Assembly (NCBI RefSeq): GCF_014646155.1 | Contig: NZ_BMMX01000007.1 | Location: forward strand, 124,001-188,000 | DNA: 64,000 bases | Direction of reading: 5' to 3' | Origin: Mangrovihabitans endophyticus | GTDB taxonomy: Bacteria; Actinomycetota; Actinomycetes; Mycobacteriales; Micromonosporaceae | In this document: positions 1-9,196 of the stretch, in pieces | Layout: every line of letters begins with the position of its first letter | How positions within the stretch are numbered: the stretch's first letter is position 1 | The notes under the pieces: model-generated | What the model was told of the DNA's origin: nothing | Seen by the model: the letters and a program-made list of their open reading frames with translations, nothing else | The model's database searches: none | Position numbers and translations under genes: made by a program

Positions 1-636
1 CGGGTTGACGCCCGGATCGTCGCGATCGATCCCCGGCGGCAGATAGGCGTCCCAGAAGAACCGCATCTCGTCCCGGTGCAAGCCGAAGTCGTCGAGATCG
101 GGATAGTTCATCGCCGGATCCAGCGCGGGGCAGAGGAGCGCTTGAACGGCGATCGGACGGTCGGCGCGCCGGGCGGCCAGCACCGCCAGATGCGCCCCCG
201 CGGAATCCCCGCCGACCGCGACGGTGTCCCGCTCCCCCGCCAGGTCGAGCGCGCCGAGCAGATCGTCGACGGCGGCCGGATGCGGATGCTCGGGCGCACG
301 CCGGTATGCCACGGACAGCACCGCCCAACCGCTGCGGGCTGCGATCTCCCGGCACAAACCGTCGTGGGTCGTCAAGTCGCCCATCACCCATCCACCGCCG
401 TGGGCGTAGAGCAGCAGCGGCGCATCGGGCGGGCCGTCCGCGTAGAGCCGGGTGGGCACGCCCGAAGCGGTCTCCCCGTCGGTGACCCGTCGCACGGCTG
501 GTCCCGGGCCCACCTCGTCCGGTGTCGCCGCGGCCATACTCTGCCGGACCGCGTCCAGGCCGGGCCGGGTCAGCGGGGCGCGCTGCTGCGCCGCCAGCGC
601 AAGACGAGCCTGAGGGTGGAGGCGGCCGAGGTCCAC
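1..636 (-). CDS. Alpha/beta hydrolase fold-3 (HSL-type) esterase, partial
   Basis: The reverse strand reads as an open frame that leaves the window, so the C-terminus with the catalytic His is missing. The oxyanion-hole motif HGGGW lies at residues 79-83 and the nucleophile elbow GDSAG at 143-147 (Ser145). Both are hallmarks of the hormone-sensitive-lipase branch of carboxylesterases, cytoplasmic enzymes acting on short-chain esters or lactones. The GTG at 636 is the best start I see, although no clear Shine-Dalgarno precedes it. The gene diverges from the PIG-L gene with only about 20 bp between starts. The family call is firm; the substrate is unknown. Confidence 0.85.
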   Translation of the reverse strand, partial: MDLGRLHPQARLALAAQQRAPLTRPGLDAVRQSMAAATPDEVGPGPAVRRVTDGETASGVPTRLYADGPPDAPLLLYAHGGGWVMGDLTTHDGLCREIAARSGWAVLSVAYRRAPEHPHPAAVDDLLGALDLAGERDTVAVGGDSAGAHLAVLAARRADRPIAVQALLCPALDPAMNYPDLDDFGLHRDEMRFFWDAYLPPGIDRDDPGVNP

Positions 637-655
637 GGGAGAGCAGACTAGCCGG

Positions 656-1423
656 ATGAGTGAGATCCTGCCGCCGCTACCCGAGGACTGGGAGCGGTGC
701 ATGGCCGTGGTGGCCCATCCCGACGACATCGAGTACGGCGCCGCCTCCGCGGTGGCCCGCTGGACCGCGCAGGGCAAGCACGTCACCTACCTGCTGGCCA
801 GCCGGGGCGAGGCGGGGATCGACGGCATCCACCCGGACGAGGCAAGGCCCCTGCGGGAGGCCGAGGAGCGGGCCGGGGCTCGCGAGGTGGGCGTGGACGT
901 GGTGGAGTTCCTGGACCACCCGGACGGAGTGATCGAGTACGGCACGGCGCTGCGCCGCGACATCACGCGCGCCATCCGGCGGCATCGCCCCGACATCATC
1001 GTGTCCGGTTCGTTCGAGATCCGAATGGCCGGCGGCATGGTCAACCAGGCGGATCACCGCGCCGTGGGGCTGGCCGTGCTGGACGCCGCCCGCGACGCCG
1101 GGAACCGTTGGATCTTTCCGGAGCTGGCCGACGAAGGGCTGGAGACGTGGGGCGGGGTGCGCTTCGTGTGCTACGGCGGTGCCGCCACGCCGACGCACGG
1201 GGTGGACGTGACCGGCGAACCGCTACGGCGCGGCATCGCCTCGCTGGCGGCGCACGCCGAGTACACCAAGGGCCTCGGCGCCGGCGGTCCCGAGCCGGGA
1301 CCGATGCTGACCTGGGTGGCCAACCAGGCCGGGCCGGCGCTCGGCGTCGAGGCGGCGGTGTTGTTCGACATGTACCGCCTCGGCTTCGACGGCCCGTTGC
1401 CGTGGGCCGAGGCAGATTCCTGA
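656..1423 (+). CDS. PIG-L family deacetylase
   Basis: This 255-residue protein has the zinc-binding AHPDD motif (His21, Asp23, Asp24) right after the first beta strand, and a third ligand His134 in NQADH. That is the layout of LmbE/PIG-L N-acetylglucosaminyl deacetylases such as MshB. Members remove acetyl groups from GlcNAc-containing conjugates (mycothiol or bacillithiol precursors, antibiotic sugars). Length is normal for the family. There is no signal peptide, so it is cytoplasmic. It is a single gene between a divergent esterase and a convergent STAS gene. It could be a mycothiol-conjugate amidase or a natural-product tailoring enzyme; the sequence does not decide. Confidence 0.88.
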   Translation: MSEILPPLPEDWERCMAVVAHPDDIEYGAASAVARWTAQGKHVTYLLASRGEAGIDGIHPDEARPLREAEERAGAREVGVDVVEFLDHPDGVIEYGTALRRDITRAIRRHRPDIIVSGSFEIRMAGGMVNQADHRAVGLAVLDAARDAGNRWIFPELADEGLETWGGVRFVCYGGAATPTHGVDVTGEPLRRGIASLAAHAEYTKGLGAGGPEPGPMLTWVANQAGPALGVEAAVLFDMYRLGFDGPLPWAEADS

Positions 1424-1434
1424 TCGGGGCCTTG

Positions 1435-1806
1435 TCACGACCGCGACGCGGTCGAGTGCTCGCGCGCGGCCCGGTCGCCGCCGACGTGCGGTTCCGGGTT
1501 GCCGAACAGGCCGAGCAGACCGGTCACCCAGAGCTGACGATGCGCGAACCGGCTCGGGCGCGTGACGATCAGCTTGACGTCGCTGACCCCGGCCAACTGG
1601 AACGCCGCCACCAGCGCGCTGATGCCGACGGAGTCGATGAAGGAGACGTGCTCCATGCTGAGTTCGATGCGACGGAGGTGCGAGCTGGCCAACTGGGCCG
1701 CCACGGCCTCCCGGATCTCGTATGCGTTCTCGACGTCGATCTCACCCGCCAGGGCGATCTCGGCCACGTCTCCCGCCAATGCCGACGTCGTTATCGACAG
1801 CGTCAC
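1435..1806 (-). CDS. STAS-domain anti-sigma factor antagonist
   Basis: This is a single STAS domain of about 123 residues. The phosphorylatable-serine segment reads SFIDSVGISAL, the position phosphorylated by an RsbW/SpoIIAB-type kinase in this family. The protein should bind and release an anti-sigma factor in the cytoplasm when unphosphorylated. The GTG at 1806 is preceded by a GGAGG-like site; the GTG at 1821 would add five residues. No partner kinase gene is adjacent, which is usual for dispersed actinomycete partner-switching proteins. A short hairpin (1823-1845, 8-bp stem) lies just upstream, in the likely leader. Confidence 0.85.
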   Translation of the reverse strand: MTLSITTSALAGDVAEIALAGEIDVENAYEIREAVAAQLASSHLRRIELSMEHVSFIDSVGISALVAAFQLAGVSDVKLIVTRPSRFAHRQLWVTGLLGLFGNPEPHVGGDRAAREHSTASRS

Positions 1807-1821
1807 GCCTCTTACCTCCAC

Positions 1822-2219
1822 CCGCCCGGGACATCTTCCCGGGCGCCTTCTCCATCAATGCGCGGACCGGACGCGATGGACTCGCCTGCCGCTCCGGCGC
1901 CGGGGTGGCAGCCCCGCCACGAAGCGCCCTCTCGGGACGCCCGCCGGCAAGGTCACCGCCCTTCAGGTTCGGGGGACTGCCAGAAGGCTATTCGCCGAAC
2001 CTGAGACGCACCTGTGTGCTCCACTCAAATCGGCTCAAGGTTACCCGGCCTGTCCAACGCGTTGTGCGCCTGTGATTGTGCACACACCGAGCGTGAAACG
2101 CCAGCCGTGCGGCCCACCGCATCATGACGGCGAACCACCTTCTGCCAGACGGCGGGGCACGTTTCGCCAGGCGGCGGGAGGGGGAGAATGGTGGCACCGC
2201 CGAGCAGGAGGTTGTGAGG
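1822..2219. other. Intergenic region, no gene seen
   Basis: About 400 bases separate the divergent STAS gene and the alanine-rich membrane protein. Frames here carry no recognisable protein. It holds the CGCCCGGG/CCCGGGCG dyad at 1823-1845 and presumably both promoters, but I cannot assign -10 or -35 boxes with confidence. Confidence 0.5.
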
Positions 2220-2738
2220 ATGTTCTCGCGGAAGAACAAGGCCGAGCGGACGGCCGCGCAGGCATGGGAGTACCTGTCATCGGCCATGGCCACGGCCGGT
2301 GGCGAGGCTCGTGAGGTCGGCAAACACACCGCCGACGCGGCGGGCAGCGGCGCGGCAGCGGTCGGCGCGAAGGCTTCCGAGCTGGCGTCGCGGGCCGGCA
2401 AGACCGGCAGCAAGATGGCCGACAAGGCGGCGAAGCGCAGCTCCAAGGCGGCCGGCCGAGCGTCGAAGAAGGGCTCGAAGCTGGCGGACAAGGCCGGTGC
2501 CCGGGTCAACTCGGCCGCCGACGAGGCGTGGGCGCGAGCCAACGCGGCCGCGAACGCGCTGGCCGGGCACAAGCCGGGGCTGCCGTGGGGCCTGATCGTC
2601 GGGGTCGGGTTGCTAGGTGCGGCACTGGGTTGGGCCGCGGCCACCTCCGCCCGCGCGGCCTTGGAACGGCAGGCGGAACGCGAAGAGATCGAACTGGCCG
2701 AGACGGCCGTCGTGGTCACCCCGACCCTCGACGACTGA
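2220..2738 (+). CDS. Ala/Lys-rich amphipathic protein with one membrane helix
   Basis: A 172-residue protein of no recognised family. Residues about 35-110 are a low-complexity Ala/Lys/Ser/Gly stretch with a repeating pattern like SKAAGRASKKGSKLADKAG, expected to form a long basic amphipathic helix reminiscent of apolipoprotein- or histone-H1-like repeats. One hydrophobic helix follows at about 122-144, then a short acidic tail (EREEIELAE). The ATG at 2220 follows GTGAGG. A strong hairpin ends the unit at 2755-2800. The basic helix could coat membrane or nucleic acid, but I have no functional evidence. Confidence 0.7.
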   Translation: MFSRKNKAERTAAQAWEYLSSAMATAGGEAREVGKHTADAAGSGAAAVGAKASELASRAGKTGSKMADKAAKRSSKAAGRASKKGSKLADKAGARVNSAADEAWARANAAANALAGHKPGLPWGLIVGVGLLGAALGWAAATSARAALERQAEREEIELAETAVVVTPTLDD

Positions 2739-2754
2739 ACTGACGGCTCCGGCC

Positions 2755-2800
2755 GTGGGGCCGTCGGAGGAGAGCCCCTTGCTCGTCCCGACGGCCCCAC
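2755..2800 (+). terminator. Hairpin terminator after the Ala/Lys-rich gene
   Basis: A 13-bp perfect stem (GTGGGGCCGTCGG with CCGACGGCCCCAC) and a 20-base loop begin 17 bases after the stop codon. There is no U-tract, as is usual in high-GC actinomycetes. Confidence 0.7.
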
Positions 2801-2959
2801 GTGCTGCGGTGGAACGCTCCGACGAGTGCCTGTGCCCGGCGTGCACGGGCATCCATTCGGTACAGTTGTGCCGCCCTCAACTGCAAGACGGTTACGCCGT
2901 TCACCCCGTGACGAAACTGTCTTCTGATGAGGTACCTCCCGATCAGATAGGGTCCGCTG

Positions 2960-4402
2960 GTGCTGGATGCCGGACACCTCCTCGACAACCGTTACCGGTT
3001 GGACGAGCGCATCGCCGCAGGCGGCATGGGCGATGTGTGGCGTGGCACGGACGTCGTGCTCGGCCGCGTCGTCGCGGTGAAGGTGCTGCGCACCACCATG
3101 CTGACCGATCCCGAGTTCGCCGCCCGGTTCTACGGCGAGGCTCGGATGATGGCCGCGTTCCGGCACCCGGGTGTGGTCGAGGTCTACGACTACTCCAGCG
3201 GCGACGATCAGCAGGGCGAGGAACGCACCGCCTACCTGGTGATGGCCTACGTCGAGGGTGAGCCGCTGTCGGCGCGGCTGAAGTCCGCGGGCAGCCTCGG
3301 GGTCTCCGAGACGATGTCCATCGTGGCGCAGGTCGCCGACGCACTGCACGCCGCGCACGAGCACGGGACCGTGCACCGCGACGTGAAGCCGGGCAACTTG
3401 ATCGTCAGGCCCAACGGCGCGGTCATCCTGGTCGATTTCGGCGTTGCCCGCTCGGCCGCGGTCACCAGCGTCACCGGCCTCAACGCGATCGTCGGCACCG
3501 CCCTCTACATGGCGCCGGAACAGGTGGCCAAGGGCAACGTGACCCCGGCGACGGACATCTACGCCCTCGGCGCGGTCACCTATCACTGCATCGCCGGGCG
3601 CCCCCCGTTCGACGGCGACAACGCCTTACAGGTGGCGCTGCGCCATCTGGAGGAGGAACCGGAGCCGCTGCCGGAGGACGTTCCCCCGGCCGTACGGGAT
3701 CTGGTGGTCCGGGCCATGGCGAAGGACCCGGCGCAGCGGTTCGGCACCGCCGCCGAGTTCGCCGAGGCCGCCCTGGCCGCGAGCGGCTCGATGGACTGGA
3801 AGACACTGACCGGCACCTCGTTGACCGGCACCGCGCTGACCGCCCCGGTGAGCCTCGCGCCGCCCACCCGCACCGTGCCCGTCCCGCGCGGCATGCCGCC
3901 CGCCGCGGCGCCGCCACCGCGGCCTCCGCGACGGTCGCGCAGTCAGCTCGCGGTCGGCATCACCGTGGCGGTACTGTTCCTGCTCGCCATCGGTCTGGCC
4001 GTCGCGCTCGCGCTGCAGCCCGACGGCAACACCCCGCCCGCCGATCCGCAGGTGAACTCGTCCGCGGACGCGACCGAGAGCGCCGCGCCCGAGGAGTCCC
4101 CGACGCCCGAGGAGTCGGAGACGGCCACCCGTGCGCCGACCCGGCAGAACCCGCCGAACCCGAAGCGGACCACCACACCACCCACGTCGGCACCGGCCAG
4201 CAGCGAGCCGCCGACGTCGGAGCCGCCCACCACCGCTCCCACCACCAAGCCGCCCACCACCGCACCGACCACCGCTCCCACCACCAAGCCGCCCACCACC
4301 GAGCCGACCGATCCGGGTGACGGCGGCACCGGAACCGGCGGTGGCGGCACGGGTAGCGGCGGTGGCGGGGGCAGCGGCGGTGGCGGGACCGGCAGCGACT
4401 GA
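2960..4402 (+). CDS. Membrane-anchored Ser/Thr protein kinase (PknB-like)
   Basis: A 480-residue Hanks-type kinase. The glycine loop GGMGDVW is followed by the ATP-binding Lys41, the HRDVKPGN catalytic loop (Asp141), DFG (Asp159) and an APEQ segment; all essential residues are present. After the kinase domain (about 10-270) comes a Pro-rich juxtamembrane stretch, one transmembrane helix at about 330-352, and an external tail that is first Pro/Thr-rich, then almost pure Gly/Ser/Thr. There are no PASTA repeats, so it is not a PknB orthologue in the strict sense. It starts at a GTG. The downstream membrane protein may be a partner or substrate (inference). Confidence 0.92.
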   Translation: MLDAGHLLDNRYRLDERIAAGGMGDVWRGTDVVLGRVVAVKVLRTTMLTDPEFAARFYGEARMMAAFRHPGVVEVYDYSSGDDQQGEERTAYLVMAYVEGEPLSARLKSAGSLGVSETMSIVAQVADALHAAHEHGTVHRDVKPGNLIVRPNGAVILVDFGVARSAAVTSVTGLNAIVGTALYMAPEQVAKGNVTPATDIYALGAVTYHCIAGRPPFDGDNALQVALRHLEEEPEPLPEDVPPAVRDLVVRAMAKDPAQRFGTAAEFAEAALAASGSMDWKTLTGTSLTGTALTAPVSLAPPTRTVPVPRGMPPAAAPPPRPPRRSRSQLAVGITVAVLFLLAIGLAVALALQPDGNTPPADPQVNSSADATESAAPEESPTPEESETATRAPTRQNPPNPKRTTTPPTSAPASSEPPTSEPPTTAPTTKPPTTAPTTAPTTKPPTTEPTDPGDGGTGTGGGGTGSGGGGGSGGGGTGSD

Positions 4403-4403
4403 C

Positions 4404-4422
4404 CCGGACCGCTCAGGTCCGG
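4404..4422 (+). terminator. Short hairpin after the kinase gene
   Basis: CCGGACC and GGTCCGG form a 7-bp stem with a 5-base loop directly after the kinase stop codon. It may be a weak terminator or attenuator, since the next gene starts only 70 bases further on. Confidence 0.45.
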
Positions 4423-4491
4423 CCGGGCCACGCCGATGGACGGGAGTCGGGAGGCATGCCCGCGGGTCGGGACCGGAGAAGGGGGCGGCGC

Positions 4492-5178
4492 ATGACGAAC
4501 ACGCCACCGCCGTCCGACGAGAACCCATCGCGCTATCCGACCGCCCCGCCCTGGGCCGCCTCACTGGGTACCGCCCCGCTGGGCACCACCCCGCTGGGGG
4601 CCGCCCCGCTGGGCACCGCTCCCCCGCGGGCCGCCGCCGCGCCGGAGCCGCGTGCGGGCGCTCCACTCGGTGACGACGCCCCGCGCCATGGGGCGCTTCT
4701 GGTTCCGTACCCGGAGGAGATGGACCAGGCCGCCCGGCCGCTGCCCCCACGCTGGTGGCCGATCATCCCGCTGACGCTGTGTTTCGGCGTGCTCGCCCTG
4801 ATCACGGTCCGGCGGCGCGCCGCCGCCGCCCGACGCGAGCGCAACGGCGTGGCGCCGTACTGGACCACCTGGTGCCTCAGCATGGTCGCCGCAGTGGGCC
4901 TCTGGACCCTGATCGGCGTGTTCGGCCTGCCTGCCCTTGCGGAACAGCGCGAGGCCGCGGCGGTCGCAGCGGTGCAGAGCCACATCGTCTCGGACGGCCA
5001 GTTGGACGCGGCCACCGGCATGCGGGCCATCGACGCGACCTGCACGGCGGCCGGCGAAGTGCCGGGCGAGACGGTCCGATACCGGTACGACTGCATGCTG
5101 ACCCTGGAGGACGGGCGGACTAGCGAGCTGAGCGTGACCGCGGATCGCGACGGCATGTGGGAGGCGTTCACCGGGTGA
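4492..5178 (+). CDS. Two-helix membrane protein with DUF4333-like external domain
   Basis: A 228-residue protein. The N-terminus carries a degenerate PLGTAPLGT-type repeat (residues about 20-45), followed by two predicted membrane helices at about 83-102 and 119-143. The remaining external domain contains two cysteines (in DATCTAA and YDCMLTL) about 20 residues apart, likely disulphide-bonded and in the spacing of DUF4333-type actinobacterial proteins. The ATG at 4492 is preceded by a G-rich ribosome-binding site. It lies directly after the kinase in the same direction and could be co-transcribed. Function is unknown. Confidence 0.72.
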   Translation: MTNTPPPSDENPSRYPTAPPWAASLGTAPLGTTPLGAAPLGTAPPRAAAAPEPRAGAPLGDDAPRHGALLVPYPEEMDQAARPLPPRWWPIIPLTLCFGVLALITVRRRAAAARRERNGVAPYWTTWCLSMVAAVGLWTLIGVFGLPALAEQREAAAVAAVQSHIVSDGQLDAATGMRAIDATCTAAGEVPGETVRYRYDCMLTLEDGRTSELSVTADRDGMWEAFTG

Positions 5179-5243
5179 CTCGACGGCGATCGATGCCATC
5201 TGCGCAGTGACGGGCGCGATCGCGCCACCCGCGCGATGATGAG

Positions 5244-6923
5244 GTGGTGAAGAAGCTCATCAACGACGCCGGCGACGTGGTCGGCGAGGCCCTCGACGGG
5301 CTCACCCGCACCTGTGCCGGCATCGCGCGGCTGGCCGGTTCCACCACCGCGGTCCGCGCGGACGTCGACGAGGTGCGCGCCGCCGGTCAGGTCACGCTGC
5401 TCTCCGGCGGAGGCGCCGGGCACGAGCCCGCGCATGCCGGGTATGTGGGGCCGGGCATGCTCACCGCCGCCGTGGCCGGTGAGGTCTTCACCTCTCCGTC
5501 GGTGGACGCGGTGCTGGACGGCATCCGGGCCGTCGCCTCACCCGCCGGCGTGCTGCTGATCGTGAAGAACTACACCGGAGACCGGCTCAATTTCGGGCTG
5601 GCGGCCGAACTCGCCCGCGCCGAGGGCATCGACGTGGCGACGGTCGTGGTCGGCGACGACGTGGCGTTGGCCGCCGAGGCCGGAGCGGGCCGCCGCGGCC
5701 TGGCCGGCACGGTGCTGGTGCACAAGGTCGCCGGGGCGACGGCCGCCACCGGCGCCAAGCTCGACAAGGTGGCCGCGGCGGCACAGCGAGCGGCGGACGC
5801 CGTCGGCACGATGGGCGTGGCACTCAGCCCGTGCACCGTCCCGGCCGCCGGCCAACCCGGATTCATGCTGGACGTCGACGAGATCGAATGGGGTCTGGGC
5901 ATCCACGGGGAGCCCGGGGTCGAGCGCGCCGATCTGCGTTCGGCCGCTGCGGTGGCGCAGCGGCTGGTCGAAGCGATCGCCGACGATCGCGGCATCGGCG
6001 CTGGGCAACGGGTCGCGGTGCTGGCGAACGGGCTGGGCGCGACACCGCCGATGGAGTTGTCCATCGTGGCCGACGCGGCGGCGCGCTGCCTGACCGACCG
6101 TGGCATCGTCGTGGCCCGGATCTGGGCGGGCAACTTCTTGACCGCCTTGGACATGTCCGGATGCTCGATCAGCGTGCTGCCCGTCGACGATGCTCTGTTG
6201 GCCGCCCTGGACGCGCCGACGTCGGCCCCGGCATGGCCACAAACGGTCACCGCCGTCGAACCCGCGGTGCGGCAGGCGCCCCCCGCGTCGGACGGCGTCG
6301 CCGGCACCCTCAACGGGGACGATCCGGTGCGCCGCGCCTTGGAGGCCGCGGCCGAGACGCTGATCTCCGCACGAGACGAGCTGACCGAACTGGACCGCGA
6401 GGTCGGTGACGGCGACATGGGCATCAGCCTGGCCCGGGGCGCGGCTGCGGTGCTCGCCGAATGCCCCGCTTACCCCGGCGACGCCGGCCCGGCCGCGGTG
6501 CTGCGTGCGGCATCCGCGACGGTGCGGCGCAGCGTCGGCGGCACGTCCGGTCCGCTGTACGCGGTGCTGCTGCTGCGCGCCGCCGCATCCTTGGAAGAAG
6601 GCGGCGACTGGGCCACCGCGTTCCGGGCAGCGGTGGCCGGAGTGTGCGAAGTCGGTGGCGCCGACGTCGGCGACCGCACCATGGTGGATGCCCTGGCGCC
6701 GGCCGCGGAGACGTTCAGTGCCCGGTTGCCGTACTCGTCCGGCCGCCAGGCGTTGACCGAGGCCGCGGAGGCGGCGGCCACCGGCGCGGCGGCCACCGCG
6801 GACATCCGGGCCAGGCTGGGCCGGTCGAGCTACCTGGGTGATCGGGTCCTCGGCCGCCCGGACCCGGGTGCGGAGGCGGTGGCCCGCTGGCTGGCGGCGG
6901 TCGCGCACACCCTCGACGGGTGA
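5244..6923 (+). CDS. dhaKL: Dihydroxyacetone kinase, fused DhaK-DhaL
   Basis: A 559-residue fusion. The DhaK half (about 1-325) shows the GGGAGHEPAHAGYVG segment and VKNYTGD, and the His that forms the hemiaminal with dihydroxyacetone is at about residue 221 (GIHGEP). The DhaL half (about 360-559) has EVGDGDMG, whose Asp residues (389, 391) coordinate Mg-ATP, and GGTSGPLY. A fused K-L architecture without a DhaM phosphotransferase gene nearby fits the ATP-dependent type, which makes dihydroxyacetone phosphate for glycolysis in the cytoplasm. Tandem GTG codons at 5244 and 5247 are both possible starts. Confidence 0.93.
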   Translation: MVKKLINDAGDVVGEALDGLTRTCAGIARLAGSTTAVRADVDEVRAAGQVTLLSGGGAGHEPAHAGYVGPGMLTAAVAGEVFTSPSVDAVLDGIRAVASPAGVLLIVKNYTGDRLNFGLAAELARAEGIDVATVVVGDDVALAAEAGAGRRGLAGTVLVHKVAGATAATGAKLDKVAAAAQRAADAVGTMGVALSPCTVPAAGQPGFMLDVDEIEWGLGIHGEPGVERADLRSAAAVAQRLVEAIADDRGIGAGQRVAVLANGLGATPPMELSIVADAAARCLTDRGIVVARIWAGNFLTALDMSGCSISVLPVDDALLAALDAPTSAPAWPQTVTAVEPAVRQAPPASDGVAGTLNGDDPVRRALEAAAETLISARDELTELDREVGDGDMGISLARGAAAVLAECPAYPGDAGPAAVLRAASATVRRSVGGTSGPLYAVLLLRAAASLEEGGDWATAFRAAVAGVCEVGGADVGDRTMVDALAPAAETFSARLPYSSGRQALTEAAEAAATGAAATADIRARLGRSSYLGDRVLGRPDPGAEAVARWLAAVAHTLDG

Positions 6924-6996
6924 CCCGCGCCGACGCACCCCGGCCGGCGTGAACAGGGGCTGGGGACGATCACGAAGATAACGTGTGCGCGGGTGA

Positions 6997-8994
6997 TCAG
7001 GCCAGGTCGGACAGGGCTGCCACGTATCGGTCGACCTGTTCCTGCTGCCCGTCGTTCGCCACCAGGAATTGCAGGCCGCGCTCGGCTCCGTCGATGTTCG
7101 CCACGCGCGCCGGCACGTCGATGTGCCTGTCTTTGTGGTCCAGCTTGACGTCGACGACATCGCCGACGACCAGGTCGATCCCGTCCGGCAGGCGCGCCCG
7201 CAGCCCGCCCGTGCTGACGTTGACCAGGGTCGCGTCGATGAAGTCCACGGATCCGGCGGGCCGCAGCAGGGCCGGGCCGGAGGCGGCGATCCGGTCCGAC
7301 TGGCGGCGCTCCAGTTCGGACGCGAGGGTCGACATCTCCTCGATCCGGCCGATCGTGTGGTCCATTCTGTCATTCAGGCGACCGACGACCGTGCCCTGGT
7401 CCGCGGCCACCGCCCGCAGCGAGGTCGCCGCGTCGCCGACGCTGTTGATGCCGGACACCATGGCGGCGATCGTCTGGGACACCTCGGAGGTGTCGCGTTC
7501 CAACTCGGCGATCGTCTCGGCGATCTGCTCGGTGGACCGGGAGGTGGTGGTGGCCAGTTCCTTCACTTCGTCGGCCACCACGGTGAAGCCGAGACCCAGT
7601 TCGCCCGCGCGGGCCGCCTCGATGGTGGCGTTGAGGGCCAGCAGCCGGGTCTGCCCGGCGATGCCGTTGACCAGCGCCGCGGTGCTGGCGACCCGCCGCA
7701 GGCTGTTCTCCAACGAGGAGATCACCTGGTCGGCCCGGCGAGCGTGTTCCACCACGGCGCTGGTCGCCGCGTCGGTCGTGGAGATCTCCCGGTCGATGGT
7801 TTCCGATGCCTGCCGTACGTCGCCGACCTGCCCGGTGACCAGCCGCAGTTCCTCGGCGATGCTCTGGGTGGACTCGTCGATGATCGTCTGGGCCCGGTCA
7901 CGCAGGCGCATCTCGGCCTGCCGCTGGTGCATGAAGCTGACCCGCAACTGCTCCTGCCGCACTCGCTGGCTTTCGGTCAGTTCCCGCTCCTGGGCCACGA
8001 GCCGGGCCCGTGCGGTGGCCAGCGCGTGGCCGATGTCGCCGAACTCGTCCTTGCCGCCGGGCAGTTCCCGCTCGCTGAAGTCGCCGGACGCGATAGCGGT
8101 CACGCCGGTGACCGCGAGCCGCACATCGTGCCGGGTGCGCCAGAGCACCCCGGCGGCGAACCAGAAGGCGAGCAGGAAGCCGCCGGTGGTGAGACCCAGC
8201 ACCACCGAGCGTTCCAGCGACAGGAAGCCGATGCGCTCGTCGAGCAGATCGTCGAGCACCTGGCCGAGCGGTGCCATGGCCGCGCTCAGATCGTCCGCGA
8301 CCGCGGTGGTGCTGACCGGCCCGGACCCGTCGGCGAGCGCGGTGGCGAGCGCGGCGATCTCGTCGGCCGCGGTCTCCACCGGCGTGAGGCGTTGGCGCAG
8401 GTCGGTCATTTCGGAGTGCGTGGCTGCCGTTTCCACGTCGTCGCGCAGCAATTGGGCGGCGCGGGTGAGGTTGCTGGCGTGCACCGCACGGGTGATCTCC
8501 GGGTCGTCGGCCGTGATGGCCTCCCCCGCCTCGACCGCGGCCAGCAGCGCATTGGGAATCTGCACCACCTGGGCGCTCATCACGTAGTAGGAGTCCAAGT
8601 CCGGGTCGAGGATCAGGTTGGACCGGTCCGCCACGTCGGTGATCAGGTGCTTGAGGTCTCCGACCAGTGCCGCGCCGCTGCCCAGCGGCAGATCGCCGAC
8701 CACCAGTTCGGGATATTTGTCGGCGGCGGCCTGCAACGCGGACAGGTCGGCCTGCCGCCCGGCCACCGTCTCCGTCATCGCCTGCAGCGCGGGTTGCATC
8801 ACCTCGACGCCGTGCTTTTCCGCCTCGCTGAACGAGACGTCGGCGTTGATGCTGCTGCTGTAGGCATAGGTGGCGACCAGGCCGGGGATCACCAGCACCG
8901 CGACCACCACGCCGAGGCGCAGGCTGCTGCGCATCCGGTCGGCGGCGGCCAGCACCGGCCGCAGGGGCCACGGCAGCCCGACGGCGGCGCTCAC
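6997..8994 (-). CDS. Methyl-accepting chemotaxis-like receptor with C-terminal PilZ domain
   Basis: A 665-residue receptor. One membrane helix lies at about 23-45, then a long helical sensor region, a second helix near 270, a HAMP domain and a signalling hairpin with the canonical tip (RLLALNATIEAARAGE). The last 100 residues form a PilZ domain with both parts of the cyclic-di-GMP motif, RQSDR (RxxxR) and NVSTGG ([D/N]xSxxG). The family fusion suggests that c-di-GMP modulates receptor output. No che genes are adjacent. The c-di-GMP enzyme at 15.5 kb is the nearest candidate source (inference). Confidence 0.9.
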   Translation of the reverse strand: MSAAVGLPWPLRPVLAAADRMRSSLRLGVVVAVLVIPGLVATYAYSSSINADVSFSEAEKHGVEVMQPALQAMTETVAGRQADLSALQAAADKYPELVVGDLPLGSGAALVGDLKHLITDVADRSNLILDPDLDSYYVMSAQVVQIPNALLAAVEAGEAITADDPEITRAVHASNLTRAAQLLRDDVETAATHSEMTDLRQRLTPVETAADEIAALATALADGSGPVSTTAVADDLSAAMAPLGQVLDDLLDERIGFLSLERSVVLGLTTGGFLLAFWFAAGVLWRTRHDVRLAVTGVTAIASGDFSERELPGGKDEFGDIGHALATARARLVAQERELTESQRVRQEQLRVSFMHQRQAEMRLRDRAQTIIDESTQSIAEELRLVTGQVGDVRQASETIDREISTTDAATSAVVEHARRADQVISSLENSLRRVASTAALVNGIAGQTRLLALNATIEAARAGELGLGFTVVADEVKELATTTSRSTEQIAETIAELERDTSEVSQTIAAMVSGINSVGDAATSLRAVAADQGTVVGRLNDRMDHTIGRIEEMSTLASELERRQSDRIAASGPALLRPAGSVDFIDATLVNVSTGGLRARLPDGIDLVVGDVVDVKLDHKDRHIDVPARVANIDGAERGLQFLVANDGQQEQVDRYVAALSDLA

Positions 8995-9196
8995 CGCAGA
9001 CCCGCCGATTCACCCGCCGGCGTACGCACGCCGGATGGCTCGTCGACCACTACCCTGCCGGCGGCGCGCCGCATGATCCGCATGCCCACGATTGGAGCAC
9101 GACGCGTCGCAGCGTGTGGTCAGTTTCGGTCAGCCCGGGACGACCGCCGCCCCGTGCCTCTAGGGTGGGAGCAGGCCACACGACCGGGAGAGCAGC

